DNA of 64,000 nucleotides from Adiantum capillus-veneris (GCA_014529385.2 CM043961.1:15022478-15086477), one strand, 5' to 3'. Counted from the stretch's first letter, positions 34,569 to 45,669 are shown. Notes: generated from the sequence alone by a model not told the origin. Translations and numbers: made by a program.

Positions 34569-35864
34569 TTACAATGGTACTTGGCCAAAACCCATCATTT
34601 CTCTATGATCATGAAACTCTTTGCTTACCTTTGGTAGAGGATGTTCTCTAAGGTTGTCACGATTTCTTTCATGGTTTACACAGACTGTGAGAAATTTGAC
34701 AGCTCGTTTACCATCTTTGCTGCGAATTCTAGCATATGCTGAACCATCGTCCATTACCTTTGTTTCCATTCGAACTCCCACAATGTAGGGTTGTCCAAGG
34801 ATGAGATGATATGAAGATGTATCCTGTACAAAGAAGTTTTGGTAAATCTTTACATCACCTATTGTTACCTTCACACCCGGACATGCTGCATACAATTCAC
34901 CGGATGAATTATTTGCCACTTTTACCATCCAGCCATGATCTGTGTCCATCGGCCATTTGCACTTGTTGTAGAGACTCTTTGACATTATGTTTATTTCTGA
35001 ACCATGGTCAATCAAGGCAACAAATGGCTCTTCAAGATCACCTAGCTTGACCAAAGTTTCTGTAGTAGTTCTTGCCCAATGACTTCGTGAATAGTAACTC
35101 CTAGGAATATCTTCAACTTCTTCATCATCATTTGAGAAATGCACTTGCTTCACTCTCCCACTAGATTGGTAGCATCCTACCACAGCTCCATCATTCTCCT
35201 TATTTTGCAATTGCATCCCTTGTGTCTTTGAGGTTTCCCCTTCAACCTGTGGACGAGAAACTTCAGCAAGGGTTTGCCTCTTCCTCTTGATGATGTCAAT
35301 GATCTCCTCATGGAATTCACGCTTTGCAATGCCAAGAACTTCTCCCAGAGTAAACTCAATCTTGATATTCAAGATCCTTTCCTCCAAGACTTTCTTTAAA
35401 TCTGTAGCAACCTCAATATCAGATTGTAGTTTATAAGTTGGGCCTTTTGTCTTACCTTTCGTTGGCTCTTTTTTCTTTCCTGTTGTAGACTCCTCCATGA
35501 GTACTTCAGGTGGAGATGCTCCTTGTGTTAAGGGTGTTTGAGAAGGCATTGAGTCTCTTCTTCCCCCACTTCTAGAAGCTCTTTTTGATGGTCCTTCATC
35601 AGCATTCTCACGTCTGCGCTTCTCTTCTACAATTGCCTCATTTTGTTGGCATTTTGTAATGTAGGCATGCACTGACAATGAGTCCACTGGATCATTCCAT
35701 CCTGTTTCTAGACGTATGCAATCACCTGCTTCATGTAGAATCTCTTTTGTAAGCTTTCCCTTTTTAGCTAATTGCATGACATTTGGCCAAATTTGACCAT
35801 GATGTTGACGAAGGAAATTTGGAATGGCGGCCTCTACACCAAAACAAACTCCATTGCGCCACAA
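34569..35864 (-). CDS. Gag-protease of fungal-like gypsy
   Basis: 431 residues are open. The N-terminal region (AAIPNFLRQHHGQIWPNVM, DCIRLETGWNDPVDSLSVHA) is the gag core. A basic low-complexity middle with a lysine-rich stretch follows, then the aspartic protease with LIDHGSEINIMSK near residue 284 and LILGQPYIVGV near 360. The active site reads D-H-G instead of D-T/S-G, a form I recall from fungal gypsy elements. No CCHC knuckle is seen. The start at 35,864 is the first methionine. In-frame sense continues upstream (about 35,865-35,905), so the true N-terminus may have been cut off by the Tat-like fragment. Confidence 0.75.
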   Translation of the reverse strand: MWRNGVCFGVEAAIPNFLRQHHGQIWPNVMQLAKKGKLTKEILHEAGDCIRLETGWNDPVDSLSVHAYITKCQQNEAIVEEKRRRENADEGPSKRASRSGGRRDSMPSQTPLTQGASPPEVLMEESTTGKKKEPTKGKTKGPTYKLQSDIEVATDLKKVLEERILNIKIEFTLGEVLGIAKREFHEEIIDIIKRKRQTLAEVSRPQVEGETSKTQGMQLQNKENDGAVVGCYQSSGRVKQVHFSNDDEEVEDIPRSYYSRSHWARTTTETLVKLGDLEEPFVALIDHGSEINIMSKSLYNKCKWPMDTDHGWMVKVANNSSGELYAACPGVKVTIGDVKIYQNFFVQDTSSYHLILGQPYIVGVRMETKVMDDGSAYARIRSKDGKRAVKFLTVCVNHERNRDNLREHPLPKVSKEFHDHREMMGFGQVPL

Positions 35865-35923
35865 GGGAAATGAGATAAGGGCACCACCTAGTCTTGGAAG
35901 CGTGGACTAGGACCGCTACACAA

Positions 35924-35930
<7 letters not shown>

Positions 35931-35986
<56 letters not shown>

Positions 35987-37276
35987 ACTATGAATGAAGC
36001 ATTAACCTTAGTGTGTGTACAAGGAATGGATGACTTCAAACACTCCCAACACAAATAGCATGTAGATTACCAAACAACCACTCAAGGATTAGCCAAGATC
36101 ACATCAAGCACTCTCACACATATATAAAAGATTTCTCTTAATGAACATAAGTAAGAGAAGGAGAGGTTACTAGCATGAAACAATTTGCACTCTAGAATGT
36201 GCAAGAATAGAGTGAATGAATGAGCTTATGGGCTCATGGTGAGTGATACAAAGACTCAATGGGGCTGAGGGAGGCTTGAAATTACAAAGGGGAAGGCCTC
36301 TTTATATAGGAAAGAGAGTGATTAGGAGTGAGGTTAAGATCCAAGTGTAATTTGTACAAATGAAGCTTGATTAGGGACATTCAACCAATGAAGAAGCTCC
36401 TTCCAAGTGATTTGTTGACCAATTAGCTCCATCATCACTTGTGTTGTCTTCACTCCTTTCTCCATATCTTGAGTCCAAGAGCTTCCTTATTTTAAAATGT
36501 AAAGAATCTACATAAAATCAATACATATCTAGTAATAATAGAAAGGGGTTGAATGAGAACTTATGAATTACAACAAGATTAAGCATGACTTGAGAGGTGA
36601 TTAGAGGAGGAATTTTGATGGGTTTTTGAGCTTGAGAGAGAGGAGGAAGGAGAGGAGGGTGAGAAGACTAATGGCTGATTTTTAGAGAAGGTCTCAATGT
36701 GGAAAAGGAAGGGTGTATGTGTGTGTAAAGGTAGAGGGGGTGGTCTCCACCACAGTTGAAAAAACTGGCGTCCGCCATTTTGGCCATATCTCCTAGACCG
36801 TAGATGCAAAAATTATAAAAAAAATATGGCCAAAATCTCCAGCTCATTAGCTACAACTTTGATAAAGACAACTTTCTTGGATCGGAGTGGAAGTATTTTT
36901 TAAAAATTCAGCAAAATCATGTGTCTGGTTCCTTCCTTTACCAAGTCTTCCACTTGGGTCCCATTTGTTTGAATCATCATATGGCTCCAAAGCCATGATG
37001 ATATGAGCCACTCATGACCCTTGAATCATGGGTGCATGGCTCCACAACCACATCATATCTTTTCTTTTCACATTTACATATTTTTCCTTCCCTTACCACT
37101 AGGTTCTCCCTCTACCTTTCACCTCCGGTGAACTAGTCAAGAAAAAATTCCTATCAAATCTTTTTTTTTTAATTTTTCCAAGAGGTTGTTCTCACTCTTT
37201 CTTTTATTGTAAACCTCTAGAAGCAAGGAAAACCAACAAAATATACTAAACAAAAATTTGTGATAGGCTCGGATCA
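35931..37276 (-). repeat. LTR of Tat-like gypsy
   Basis: It starts TGATCCGAGCC on the minus strand, directly after the purine tract TTTGGGGGGCC. A TATA box (CCTATATAAAG, minus strand) lies at about 36,300. A (GA)n tract lies at 35,931-35,983 near its end. Blocks such as CAGCTCATTAGCTAC are shared with the LTR at 30.2-30.4 kb, so the two families are related in this region. The exact 3' end is uncertain. Confidence 0.65.
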
Positions 37277-37317
37277 TAGGCCCCCCAAACCTGGCTAGGG
37301 GTATTTATGCCTCTAGC

Positions 37318-38253
37318 CTACTTTCCTTGATCTTGAGCCGACCTTATCCTGATGTGATAAGGCTTTAGACGCCATCCATTTGTCCTGGTCTTGTGCACTT
37401 TACCATCAATGTCTTGAAGTCTGTAAGAGCCATTTTTGAACTTTTTGGTGACCAAGAACGGGCCTTCCCATCGGAAAAGAAATTTTCCATCCTTACGAGT
37501 GTCGAAGCGATTGTCATATCGAAGCACCAGAGATCCCTTTTTGATGTCTTTGGATGCTAGCTTTTTGTTGAACTTTTCTCTGCGCTTCTCTGCTTCTTGA
37601 GAATAGTGGTTGATGGCTTCTTCACGATCCAATTGCAGCCTCTCTAGATCCATGATCCTTTGATGTACTTTCTCCTTTTGAGAGCCTACCTGGCTATCCA
37701 ATATTCGAAGACTTGTTAACTTCACTTCAATGGGCAAAAGCGCCTCCTTTCCATAAACCAAATGAAAGGGTGTGTACCCTAATGTGGTTTTGAAGGAGGT
37801 TCTATAGGCCCATAGAGCTCCATTCAGGTGTTTGTCCCAATCTTGGCGCCTGGCATGTACCTGTTTGGTGAGAATTTTGCAAATGATTCCATTTACCTTT
37901 TCCACCAAACCATTGCACTGAGGATAGTAAGGAGTAGAGTGTTGATGCTGAATATTTAGCTTCTTCATGAGTTCTCCTACCAAGTCTGCTCTAAACCCTG
38001 GTCCTCTATCAGATAGTATTTCAAGAGGGGTGCCAAACCGGCAACAGATGTGGTCAAAGATGAACTGACTCACATCCTTAGCAGTATTTCTATTGGTCGG
38101 CATAGCCTCAACCCATCTAGTCATGTAGTCTACTCCTATGATGATGTACTCTTTACCTGACTGAGTGCGTGGTAGAGGCCCTATGGCATCAATTCCCCAC
38201 TTCTCAAAGGGCCCATATACCTTTATTGGGTTCTGAGGTTCAGCTATGAGCCG
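37318..38253 (-). pseudogene. Integrase of Tat-like gypsy
   Basis: Catalytic residues are visible as WGIDAIGPLP (about 38,190), LEILSDRGPGF and CNGLVEKVNG, the D-D-E of retroviral-type integrases. YRTSFKTTLGYTPFHLVYGK and a C-terminal DNA-binding part (FRWEGPFLVTKKFKNGSYRLQ) follow. The frame of 268 residues starts at MTRWVEAMP, but sense continues upstream to 38,253 where a TGA sits. No chromodomain is present, as expected for Tat. Confidence 0.85.
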
Positions 38254-38520
38254 TCATGGTCCTGCTTTCTGACATTCATCACATGTTTGACACCAGTATT
38301 TGACATCACGATGAAGACTTGGCCAAGTAAACCCAACTTGTAGAACCTTTCTACTAGTGACGTCGTGTGCAAAGTGTCCTCCGCACATATCATCGTGACA
38401 AGCTTTTAAAATCTCTTCAATTTCACTCTTCAAAGGCACTCTCCTAAGCACACCATCCTTACCAAGACAATACAATTCATCATTTACTATGCGATACCTA
38501 GTAGCCTTCCTAGCTAACCA
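38254..38520 (-). pseudogene. Integrase zinc finger of Tat-like gypsy
   Basis: The segment LKACHDDMCGGHFAHDVTS followed by CQTCDECQKAGP supplies the HHCC zinc-binding motif. Stops separate it from the RNase H upstream and the integrase core downstream. Confidence 0.85.
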
Positions 38521-39104
38521 TCACCTTTCCCCTGCATTCAAGTGTTTAGGAGCCTCTCCTTGGTCCAGAATGTGCATAATATCTTCCAAGTCCTCCTTGC
38601 CTTGCTGAAGTGGAAGTTTGATGGCCACTCCTCCCACTATTGACTCATTTAACTTTGATGATGCTAGGTGGTCTGCATCCTTGTTCTGGTCTCTTGGCAC
38701 ATGATGTACTTGTGCCTCCCTAAATCTCCTCATAAGAGCTTTGGCTTCTCTCATTTTAGTAGAGAGACGGGCATTTTTGCAAGCCCATGTACCTTGCATT
38801 TGCCTTACCAAAAGCATGGAGTCACCAAAAGCGTTTAATCTCTTAATTGAATTATCGAGGCACCAACAAAGGCCATGAATTAGAGCATGATATTCTGCTT
38901 CATTGTTGGAGTGGACATCTTCTAGAGTGATCCCTTCACCATGGATCCTCTCTCCCAATGGAGATAAGACCACGATGCCTACAGCTGCCTTATCCTTGGT
39001 TCTCTTGTATGCTCCATCAAAGTAGAGGCTATAAGCATTGACCAAAGCCTCTGGAGCTGGAGGTGGTGGAAGTTCCTTTCTCTTCAAATGGAAAACTTTT
39101 TCAT
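38521..39104 (-). pseudogene. Additional (archaeal-type) RNase H of Tat-like gypsy
   Basis: The acidic residues appear as LYFDGAYK, NNEAEYHALIHGL, AFGDSMLLVRQMQG and NKDADHLAS. The extra RNase H between the normal RNase H and integrase marks the Tat/Ogre lineage. In-frame coding runs past the methionine at 39,087 up to 39,104, where LTR sequence of the other element begins abruptly. The upstream RT and the first RNase H are absent. Confidence 0.82.
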
Positions 39105-39821
39105 AGACTAGGGTTTGGAAAGAAGTGCAATCAAAGAAGACTCACTCTTTCTCTCTTGCATTCACACACACAAAGAAAGAATGCAAAAGAGAATGTCAAA
39201 ACAATACGAAGATGAAAACATCAAGGCTATGGTCATATCGTATCATGGGTAATATGAAAGGGTTAATGGATGAGTTAATGGCATTCAATCTTGGCTGACC
39301 AAATAGGCTACGAATTGTTCTTTGCAATTGTAGTTTTGTGCTTACCATAATATATATATTTTGTCTAGTGATTGGGATTAATTGTGTGTACAAATCCTCT
39401 AGGTTCATAGCAAGATAACTACGCTTATATCAAAAGAAAAATTATAGTCTATGAGAGGTAGTATGATGGGATCCGGTGATAGAAGTATTTCATTGAGCCT
39501 TTCAGGGCCAAAGAGAAACACTATACGTTGTTGAAAGTGTATTTTACGACTAATCCATACGTTAATTCTAATAGATGGTACAGAGTGAAAGCGATAGAAA
39601 TGATCATTATGTGGGTTATTCATCTAGGATAGTATGTGAGAAATGTAGATATGAGAGAAGTGAAGAGATGAGAATTTTCCCTCCCAAGCCCTATTCTTGC
39701 CCGTAGACAATAAGGATACTGCGGGGAGAGATGTACCTGTAGCAAAGAGAACCTAAAATTTGTAGAGAGGATGAATTACTAAGAGTGAGAGAGATAGATT
39801 TGGTTAAGGAGATGAGATTAG

Positions 39822-39860
<39 letters not shown>

Positions 39861-41030
39861 GGATTAGAGATGAAAAAGAAAACAATAAGAAATCAAGAAA
39901 ACATCAATGTAGAACACATCTTACTTGACAAACCCTTCGGCACCATTATTGATGGAGAGAGAAGAAGAGGGGAGCACTCCACTTTGATTGATATGCCAAG
40001 TACAACACCTTCTTTGATTAGAGTTGATCTTCCAAGGATAGCGTACAAGAATGGCTAGTCTTCCTCTAGGAGAAAGTGTAGGCTTGGGCTTATGTTAATG
40101 GGGCTAAGTACAATTAGGCATTACTACTCACTCCCTCAAGAATTCCTCTCATCAATGGCTTGAATGCTTGAGTTCCTTCCAAGGAAGAAGAGGTCCCCTT
40201 TTATAGGTGAAGGGAACCCCCAAGGGTTTACACAAGAAGAGAGGAGCTAGTGTGAACAGGAATTGGAAAAGTTGGAAATGAGCTGTCCCTGCATGATGTG
40301 GGCAGACTGGGGTCCAGTATTTTGATCATATCTCCTCAACCGTGGCTCCAAATAAAAAAGTAAAAATATGAGCAAAAACTTCAGCTTAGTAGCTACGATT
40401 TTTATTTTAAAATTGTTTTCCAATTCAAATTGGAACCTTGTGTAAAAAATTCATCAAAATAGGGTCCATTTATGGCAGCAAAAGTCTTCATGTGGTCTCC
40501 TTAGCCTAGACTTTCATTTAATTCCAAAGGACACCTCATGCCATATGAAAGCATGACATTGCTCCTTGACAAAGTTTTGTAATCATGCTTGCAATAATGC
40601 ATTAAAATAAGTGTATCTTTGAAATCATGCCACCTAGTGTCCCACTAGGATTTGATTCTCTCCTAGTAGCTATTTAAAAAGAAATATAAGAAAAGTATAA
40701 AAAATACATAGAATATATATATATTAGAGTTTACCCTAGATATAGGATCTAGCTAGGGTGTGAAATGATAATGAAATAGTAGAAATAAAGAATCAATGCT
40801 TTTTGCCCCAAGTTAAAGAGGCGGAGCTATTGATGCTTTTCCCATAGTATTTTCTGATGGTAAAGTAAGGATATGTTACCCTTGAGAAAAATAATAGGAT
40901 GAGATAGAAGGCTTATTATTATCCTTAAATATACATATGTACACTATAGGAAATATAATTATGTATCTAAAAAAATACAAGATAGATCTTGTAGCATGCG
41001 TTCCCACTATGTACGTGTCACAGCACGACA
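39105..41030 (-). repeat. 5' LTR of fungal-like gypsy, truncated inside
   Basis: It matches 29,082-30,983 with few differences. The 110 bases that should lie next to the interior (28,972-29,081 in the partner) are missing, and with them the primer site. A longer (AT)n tract lies at about 39,822-39,858. TATA box near 40,200 on the minus strand. Confidence 0.88.
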
Positions 41031-44000
41031 ACGTCGAACAAGTCGACAAAAAATCCTCTGTAATCGATCCTCAAAATCTCTTGTAGCATACCGAAGTAAG
41101 TGAGTTCCGCCACCACAAGATCTGCATTAGAGGAACGTCGTCGACTAAACTCTTCAAATTTTGCCATGATTCCACAATCTTGAGTAAAACGCTTTTTGTC
41201 GATCCGTTCCACCCTAAAATGTCGACCTTTACACCGTTCAAACGTTTAGAAATAAAGTCACTAGCTAGTCGTACATTGCAAACTTACCTTGGTCGCGTAA
41301 CCCCGAGAGTACTCCCACTCTTCCTCAGTCACTTCGTCACCGCATTGTTGTGCACTTTTCAATTGGTTGTGCAACCATCTTAAGCTCATGAATGTTGGTA
41401 GGCACTCCATAACCGTCGGATAGTGCATCTGTGGTTGTCTTCCCCGTCTCCACTCGATTCGTGCCCTTTGTCGCTCTTGCTTTGTATCCTCATATTGTGA
41501 AATCCACTTTTGCATCACTAGATTGTGAAGCATGCAAAATCGGTTGATTTTAGCCTTTAGATCTTCCGTCATCTTCTTCTCAATACCGAGATTGCACATG
41601 ATAATCCCAGATATGCGCTCATCATCTATGGTTCGCCATAGCGTGTCCCGGGCTTTATCAAATCCGTCTAGCTACTCTCCAATGTACACTAGGGACTCTG
41701 ATACCAACCAACCTTCTGCCATGCTACCCTCCGGACGTGCCTTTTGACGCACATATCCCTTAAGCGTTTTCATGAAACGTTCTAAGAAGAACATCCATCT
41801 GGAATGAACTGTGCTAGCTATTTCCACCTCATCAACTATGTGAACAAGAAGATGCACCTGAATGGTTAGCATGGTAGTAGGAAAATGTTTCTCAAACATG
41901 CACACAAGCTCCGCAGCATTTAGTTTGGTGAATGGTATGGAGTCTACGTTGATCTCCTTTTGTGAGATCCATTGCACCAGCTTTGCAAGTTTGTAGATTG
42001 TGTTACGGATGTCGAGAGACAAACATCCCTCAATGGCAACCGGTAAAATAAACTGTAAAGTATGTGCAGCAATGATATTAAAGTTCACATTTTATGCAAT
42101 GATATTAAAGTCCACTATGAATGTACCTGACACATTTTTATACCAATCGTGTGACTTCAAACCGGTAAGCTTTCCTTCTTTAGTAAAACACGTTCGGAGC
42201 GAGTGCATTACGCCAGTGGGGGTCCGCAAAGATCGAATGGTCCCTTTTACTTTGCGTTCTTGGGCTCCTGTGAAAATCCATGGTGGCTTACTTTGCGTTC
42301 TTGGGCTCCTGTGAAAATCCATGGTTTGCGGCCAATATTGCTCCATACGATCCACATTTCTAAGGTCAACTCTAGCTCCCAAAGTATCTTTCTTGCCGGT
42401 CAGATGGTCCCATAGTAGATTACCCACATTCTTGAATATGTGCATTGGATCGAGCAAGTGATTGATCATGAGTCGGGGCCAGTATGGTAACTCGTACCAT
42501 AGAGATAGTCTCTTCATCCCTGGAGGCAATCCTTCATCGCACATCTCCTTCTGCTCTAACCATGCTTGTGCAGACATCCTTGGTGGCTCTCTTCCCAAAA
42601 AGCCGTCGCGTAACACATGATTCTCTGGAAGATACGCTTGATGACCTTTGTAGATTTGCTTCTTCAATGAGGGCGCCCTACGTGCATTCAGTCTAGGTCC
42701 ACATGTGACACATGCTCTGTATCCGCTTGTTTGAAGCCCTGCATGTATACACATGATAATAGATCAACTATGGAAAAAAACAAGATTTACAGTGTCTGAG
42801 TGAGGAGTGTCAATAGATCACCTGAGCATTTTGTTAGCCCGGGATAGTCATGCATGGTCCACATTAGAATGCCTCTGATCAAAGCATTCCGTCGTCCTGT
42901 GTGTCGGCTCATATCCACCACCTCTATGCCAATCCACAATTGTTGTAGCTCTTCCAATAGTGGACGAAGATACACATCCATATTCTCCACTTTATATCGC
43001 CCTGGCACAATCAAGCTTAGCCATAGGTGCCCCTTCTTCGTAGTCAACCACGGGGGAATGTTGTAGTTGACGATGACAACGGGCCATACACTGTAAGATG
43101 TTGATCTTTGACCAAATGGATTTACGCCATCCATAGCCAGGCCTAAGCGCAAATTTCGAGCTTCCCTAGCAAAATCCGACCATGTTCCATCTATATGTTT
43201 CCAGGCTACGCAATCTGCAGGAATTCGTAGCACACCATCCGAAGATTTATTCTCCTCATGCCATGATGCTAGGGCGGCCATGGACTTACATTCGAAGAAA
43301 TGCTTGATACGAGGAAGCAGAGGAAAATGTCGCAAAACCTTTTGTGGAATTTTTGTCCCGTGAAGATCTACTCGATATCTTTCGGAATCACATTTCGAAC
43401 ACTTCTCCATGTCTATGTATTCCCCTCTGAAAAGAATGCAGTCATTAGGACAAGCGTGGATAGAATTGTAATCCATCCCCAAGTTTCGCAAAATCTTTCT
43501 TGCTTCATCTCAGGAATCTGGCATCACATTGTCAGCTGGTAGTATGTGCTCTTTAAGAAATCTACACAACATAAAAATACGATACAGTCGTGTAAGAATC
43601 TATTAGATCATTATACATTTAGAGTCTTATTAAAGTAAACTAATTGTAATAGATCACCTGAAAAGCGATGTGATGCTAGTGTCACTCCATCCAAACTTTG
43701 CCTGCATGTTGAGAAGAACCAGGAGTGCTTTCAATCTAGACATACGTGCTCCATTATACAATGGCGTATCGGCTTCACTCTTCATATCATCATAGATAAG
43801 CCTTTCTGAATCCATGATCGTCTCGATCATTTCATCAATCTCGGGCTCAAACATTGCCTCGTTGGGAATGTGCTCTGCATGATCATCCCCCAAGCTGTCA
43901 GAGGCTACATCTTGTGGCGTCACATATGCTGCTTGACCAAAGCGCGTGCGAACACGTCTATTGGGTTGCAAGATTGCTGCTTGTTGGCCAGTGTCAAAGT

Positions 44001-44190
44001 CCGACGAGTTATAATTGGCAACAACTCGATCTATAATAGATGGATCGAACTCGCCAAATTCGCGAATGTGCTGCAAAGAAACACGTCTTGTCCGTCGCAC
44101 AGCATACTTGCATTGATTACAAGGACATAAGACCCTCGTTGAGAGATAGGTGTTTCGGTTGGATGGTCCCACATCCTCGTCACTACTCAT
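41031..44190 (-). pseudogene. CACTA tnp2 transposase gene, copy 1 (5' part)
   Basis: Exon 1 (44,190-43,659) carries the transposase-associated domain (VLCPCNQCKYAVRRTRR). The next exon (about 43,565-42,827) has the start of Transposase_21 with CPNDCILFRGEY, CSKCDSERY and LAMDGVNPFGQRSTSYSVWP. The third (42,739-42,092) has LLDPMHIFKNVGNLLWDHL, and 42,088-41,672 is DUF4218 (ETNVDSIPF-like block, HSRWMFFLERFMKTLKGYVR). A final part (41,599-41,261) leads into DUF4216 at 41,212-41,031. Introns are GT-AG with a GGTGATCTA-type donor. A TGA at about 43,508 replaces an arginine codon present in copy 3, and a 34-base block near 42,260 is replaced by a local duplication. Confidence 0.85.
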
Positions 44191-44252
44191 AATGAGGATA
44201 AAAATCTTATAACCTGGACAACAAATTTAATATTCTATTGTCATTCTTCGTC

Positions 44253-44255
<3 letters not shown>

Positions 44256-44327
<72 letters not shown>
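44256..44327. repeat. (CT)n microsatellite in CACTA 5' region, copy 1
   Basis: About 70 bases of CT lie between the tnp2 start (minus) and a small plus-strand frame. The tract in copy 3 (52,628-52,686) is shorter. Confidence 0.95.
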
Positions 44328-44329
<2 letters not shown>

Positions 44330-44348
44330 TCCCTCACATTCTCTAGTC

Positions 44349-44477
44349 ATGTCCAATCCCCGCACACCTCGGTCTAGAGGTGCACGGAGATCAGACCCAC
44401 CGGGTTATAATCTCGTCTTTATTGGTCAATACCTATATTTGTGGGTACAAGAAATCTACAGACCCACGTCTACATGA
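44349..44477 (+). CDS. Small conserved ORF divergent to tnp2, copy 1
   Basis: A 42-residue frame starts MSNPRTPRSRGARRS and contains YLYLWVQEIYRPTST before the stop. The same frame at 52,694-52,822 has only two residue changes. It starts 160 bases from the tnp2 start and points away. I know no match. It could be a chance frame in the 5' leader. Confidence 0.25.
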   Translation: MSNPRTPRSRGARRSDPPGYNLVFIGQYLYLWVQEIYRPTST

Positions 44478-44589
44478 TACTGCATGTAGTGGACAAAACC
44501 CCTTTGCCTCTTCTCTAGCTGTAGCACTTCACAGCATCTTAACATCTTTTCACAGTAGATCTTTTCACTGTTCGTCTAACTCTAAACCC

Positions 44590-44763
44590 TAAACCGTAAG
44601 TAATTCTTGCGTGGACTCGATCTAACGTAAATAAGCGTAAATCTAAATAAACGTAAATCTAACTAAAAATAAACCTAAATCTAATTTAACGTAAGTCTAC
44701 ATCTAACTTAATCTTTAACGTCTTTTGGGATAGTTTCCTACGACGTTAAAACTCTCTTCTTCT

Positions 44764-44794
<31 letters not shown>

Positions 44795-44935
44795 ACCTAA
44801 ATAAACCTAAGTCTAATCTAATATAACATAAATTTAAATCTAACGTAAATTATGTTATATTAAAAACAAAGAACTAAACTAACAGGGATTATAAGAACCT
44901 TAAAACTGATTTAACACATAATTTTTCACATAACT
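44590..44935. repeat. AT-rich AAACCTAAATCTAA-type repeats and (TG)n, copy 1
   Basis: Irregular repeats of TAAATCTAA and CGTAAATCTAA end in a block CTTTAACGTCTTTTGGGATA, which recurs near 45,427. A (TG)n run lies at about 44,765-44,787, far shorter than in copy 3. Confidence 0.8.
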
Positions 44936-44936
44936 C

Positions 44937-45286
44937 GGCAAGAGTTGGCATTCTCATCACTAAAGATGTGAGAGTTAACTTCCGGCGGTGACGCTGCCTC
45001 ATCTCCATCCACATCTGACGACAGCAATTGGCCCTTTGGACCGTTCTTGCTCTTGTTACTAACTTTGAAGTTGCTGTTGAATGACTAGAGGTTGTCTAGA
45101 TGGTCATTGTCGGAGATGTAGTGACTCTTGCCGCCCTGAAGATCCACCTTCTTCCCTATCTTCTGAAGACATTTCACCAGTACTTTTGGATTGACGGAGC
45201 CCACCATGAGTGAAGGCAACAATACCCTATATTCCATTGAGGGCTTTCTTCACCCGCTTCATGCAGGCATCGCAGTCTATGGAGAC
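44937..45286 (-). pseudogene. Captured HMA (heavy-metal-associated) domain gene fragment, copy 1
   Basis: The minus strand reads VSIDCDACMKRVKKALNGI, then a stop where a glutamate would be expected. After a shift comes VGSVNPKVLVKCLQKIGKKV, then HYISDNDHLDNL and a lysine-rich tail. The C-x-x-C metal-binding loop (CDAC) followed by a basic helix, and the later VLVKCLQKIGKKV strand-helix, match plant HMA proteins of the HIPP/ATFP3 type. It is not part of any CACTA protein, lies in the 5' leader, and is present in copy 3. It looks like a host exon captured before the copies multiplied. Confidence 0.62.
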
Positions 45287-45289
45287 CTA

Positions 45290-45490
45290 AATCTAATCTA
45301 ATATAACGTAAATCTAAATCTAGCGTACATAAACGTAAATCTAACTAAAAATAAACCTAAGTCTAATCTAATTTAACTTAAATAAACCTAAATCTAATTT
45401 AACGTAAGTCTATATCTAACCTAATCTTTAACGTCTTTTAGGATAGTTTCCTACGACGTTATAACTATCTTCTTCTTGTGTGTGTGCGCT
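45290..45490. repeat. Second block of AT-rich repeats flanking the HMA fragment, copy 1
   Basis: The block repeats in direct orientation much of 44,620-44,780, including AACGTAAATCTAACTAAAAA and CTTTAACGTCTTTTAGGATA, so the HMA fragment is bracketed by direct repeats of about 160 bases. Confidence 0.8.
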
Positions 45491-45669
45491 TGTGTTGATG
45501 TGTGTGCCAATAAAAAGAGATAAATGGTATAACCTTTCTATCACCCATGCCAAGTATGATAGATTGGTTATGCCATTTCCCTCTTGAATAATAGGTCTTG
45601 AGTTCAACTCCTCGTCGGCTAGATCTTTAGGTCTTTTAATTTTAATTAGTTTCTGACGACGTTAAATTA

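Larger units (their letters stand above)
35900..39104 (-). mobile_element. Tat-like gypsy fragment (RNase H to 3' LTR)
   Basis: On the minus strand an RNase H, the integrase zinc finger and core, a purine tract and an LTR follow one another, with the LTR ending at about 35.9-36.0 kb. The 5' part (LTR, gag, protease, RT) is missing. At 39,104 the coding frame joins the truncated LTR of the host element. The fragment therefore arose from insertion into the fungal-like gypsy followed by a deletion that removed its 5' half and 110 bases of the host LTR. Confidence 0.7.
28972..41030 (-). mobile_element. Fungal-like Ty3/gypsy retrotransposon inserted in CACTA
   Basis: The element has ~2.0 kb LTRs (28,972-30,983 and 39,105-41,030), ends TGTCG and CGACA, a purine tract (AGAGGGGGTGGA) against the left LTR, and gag-protease-RT-RNase H-integrase on the minus strand. 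The right LTR lacks the 110 bases nearest the interior. A Tat-like gypsy fragment lies between this LTR and gag. Protein features (protease DHGSE, RT FIDD, integrase ITADRGELDAEE and NPEGNGKSERGHPPI) are those I associate with basidiomycete-type gypsy elements. Several stops make it inactive. Confidence 0.85.
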
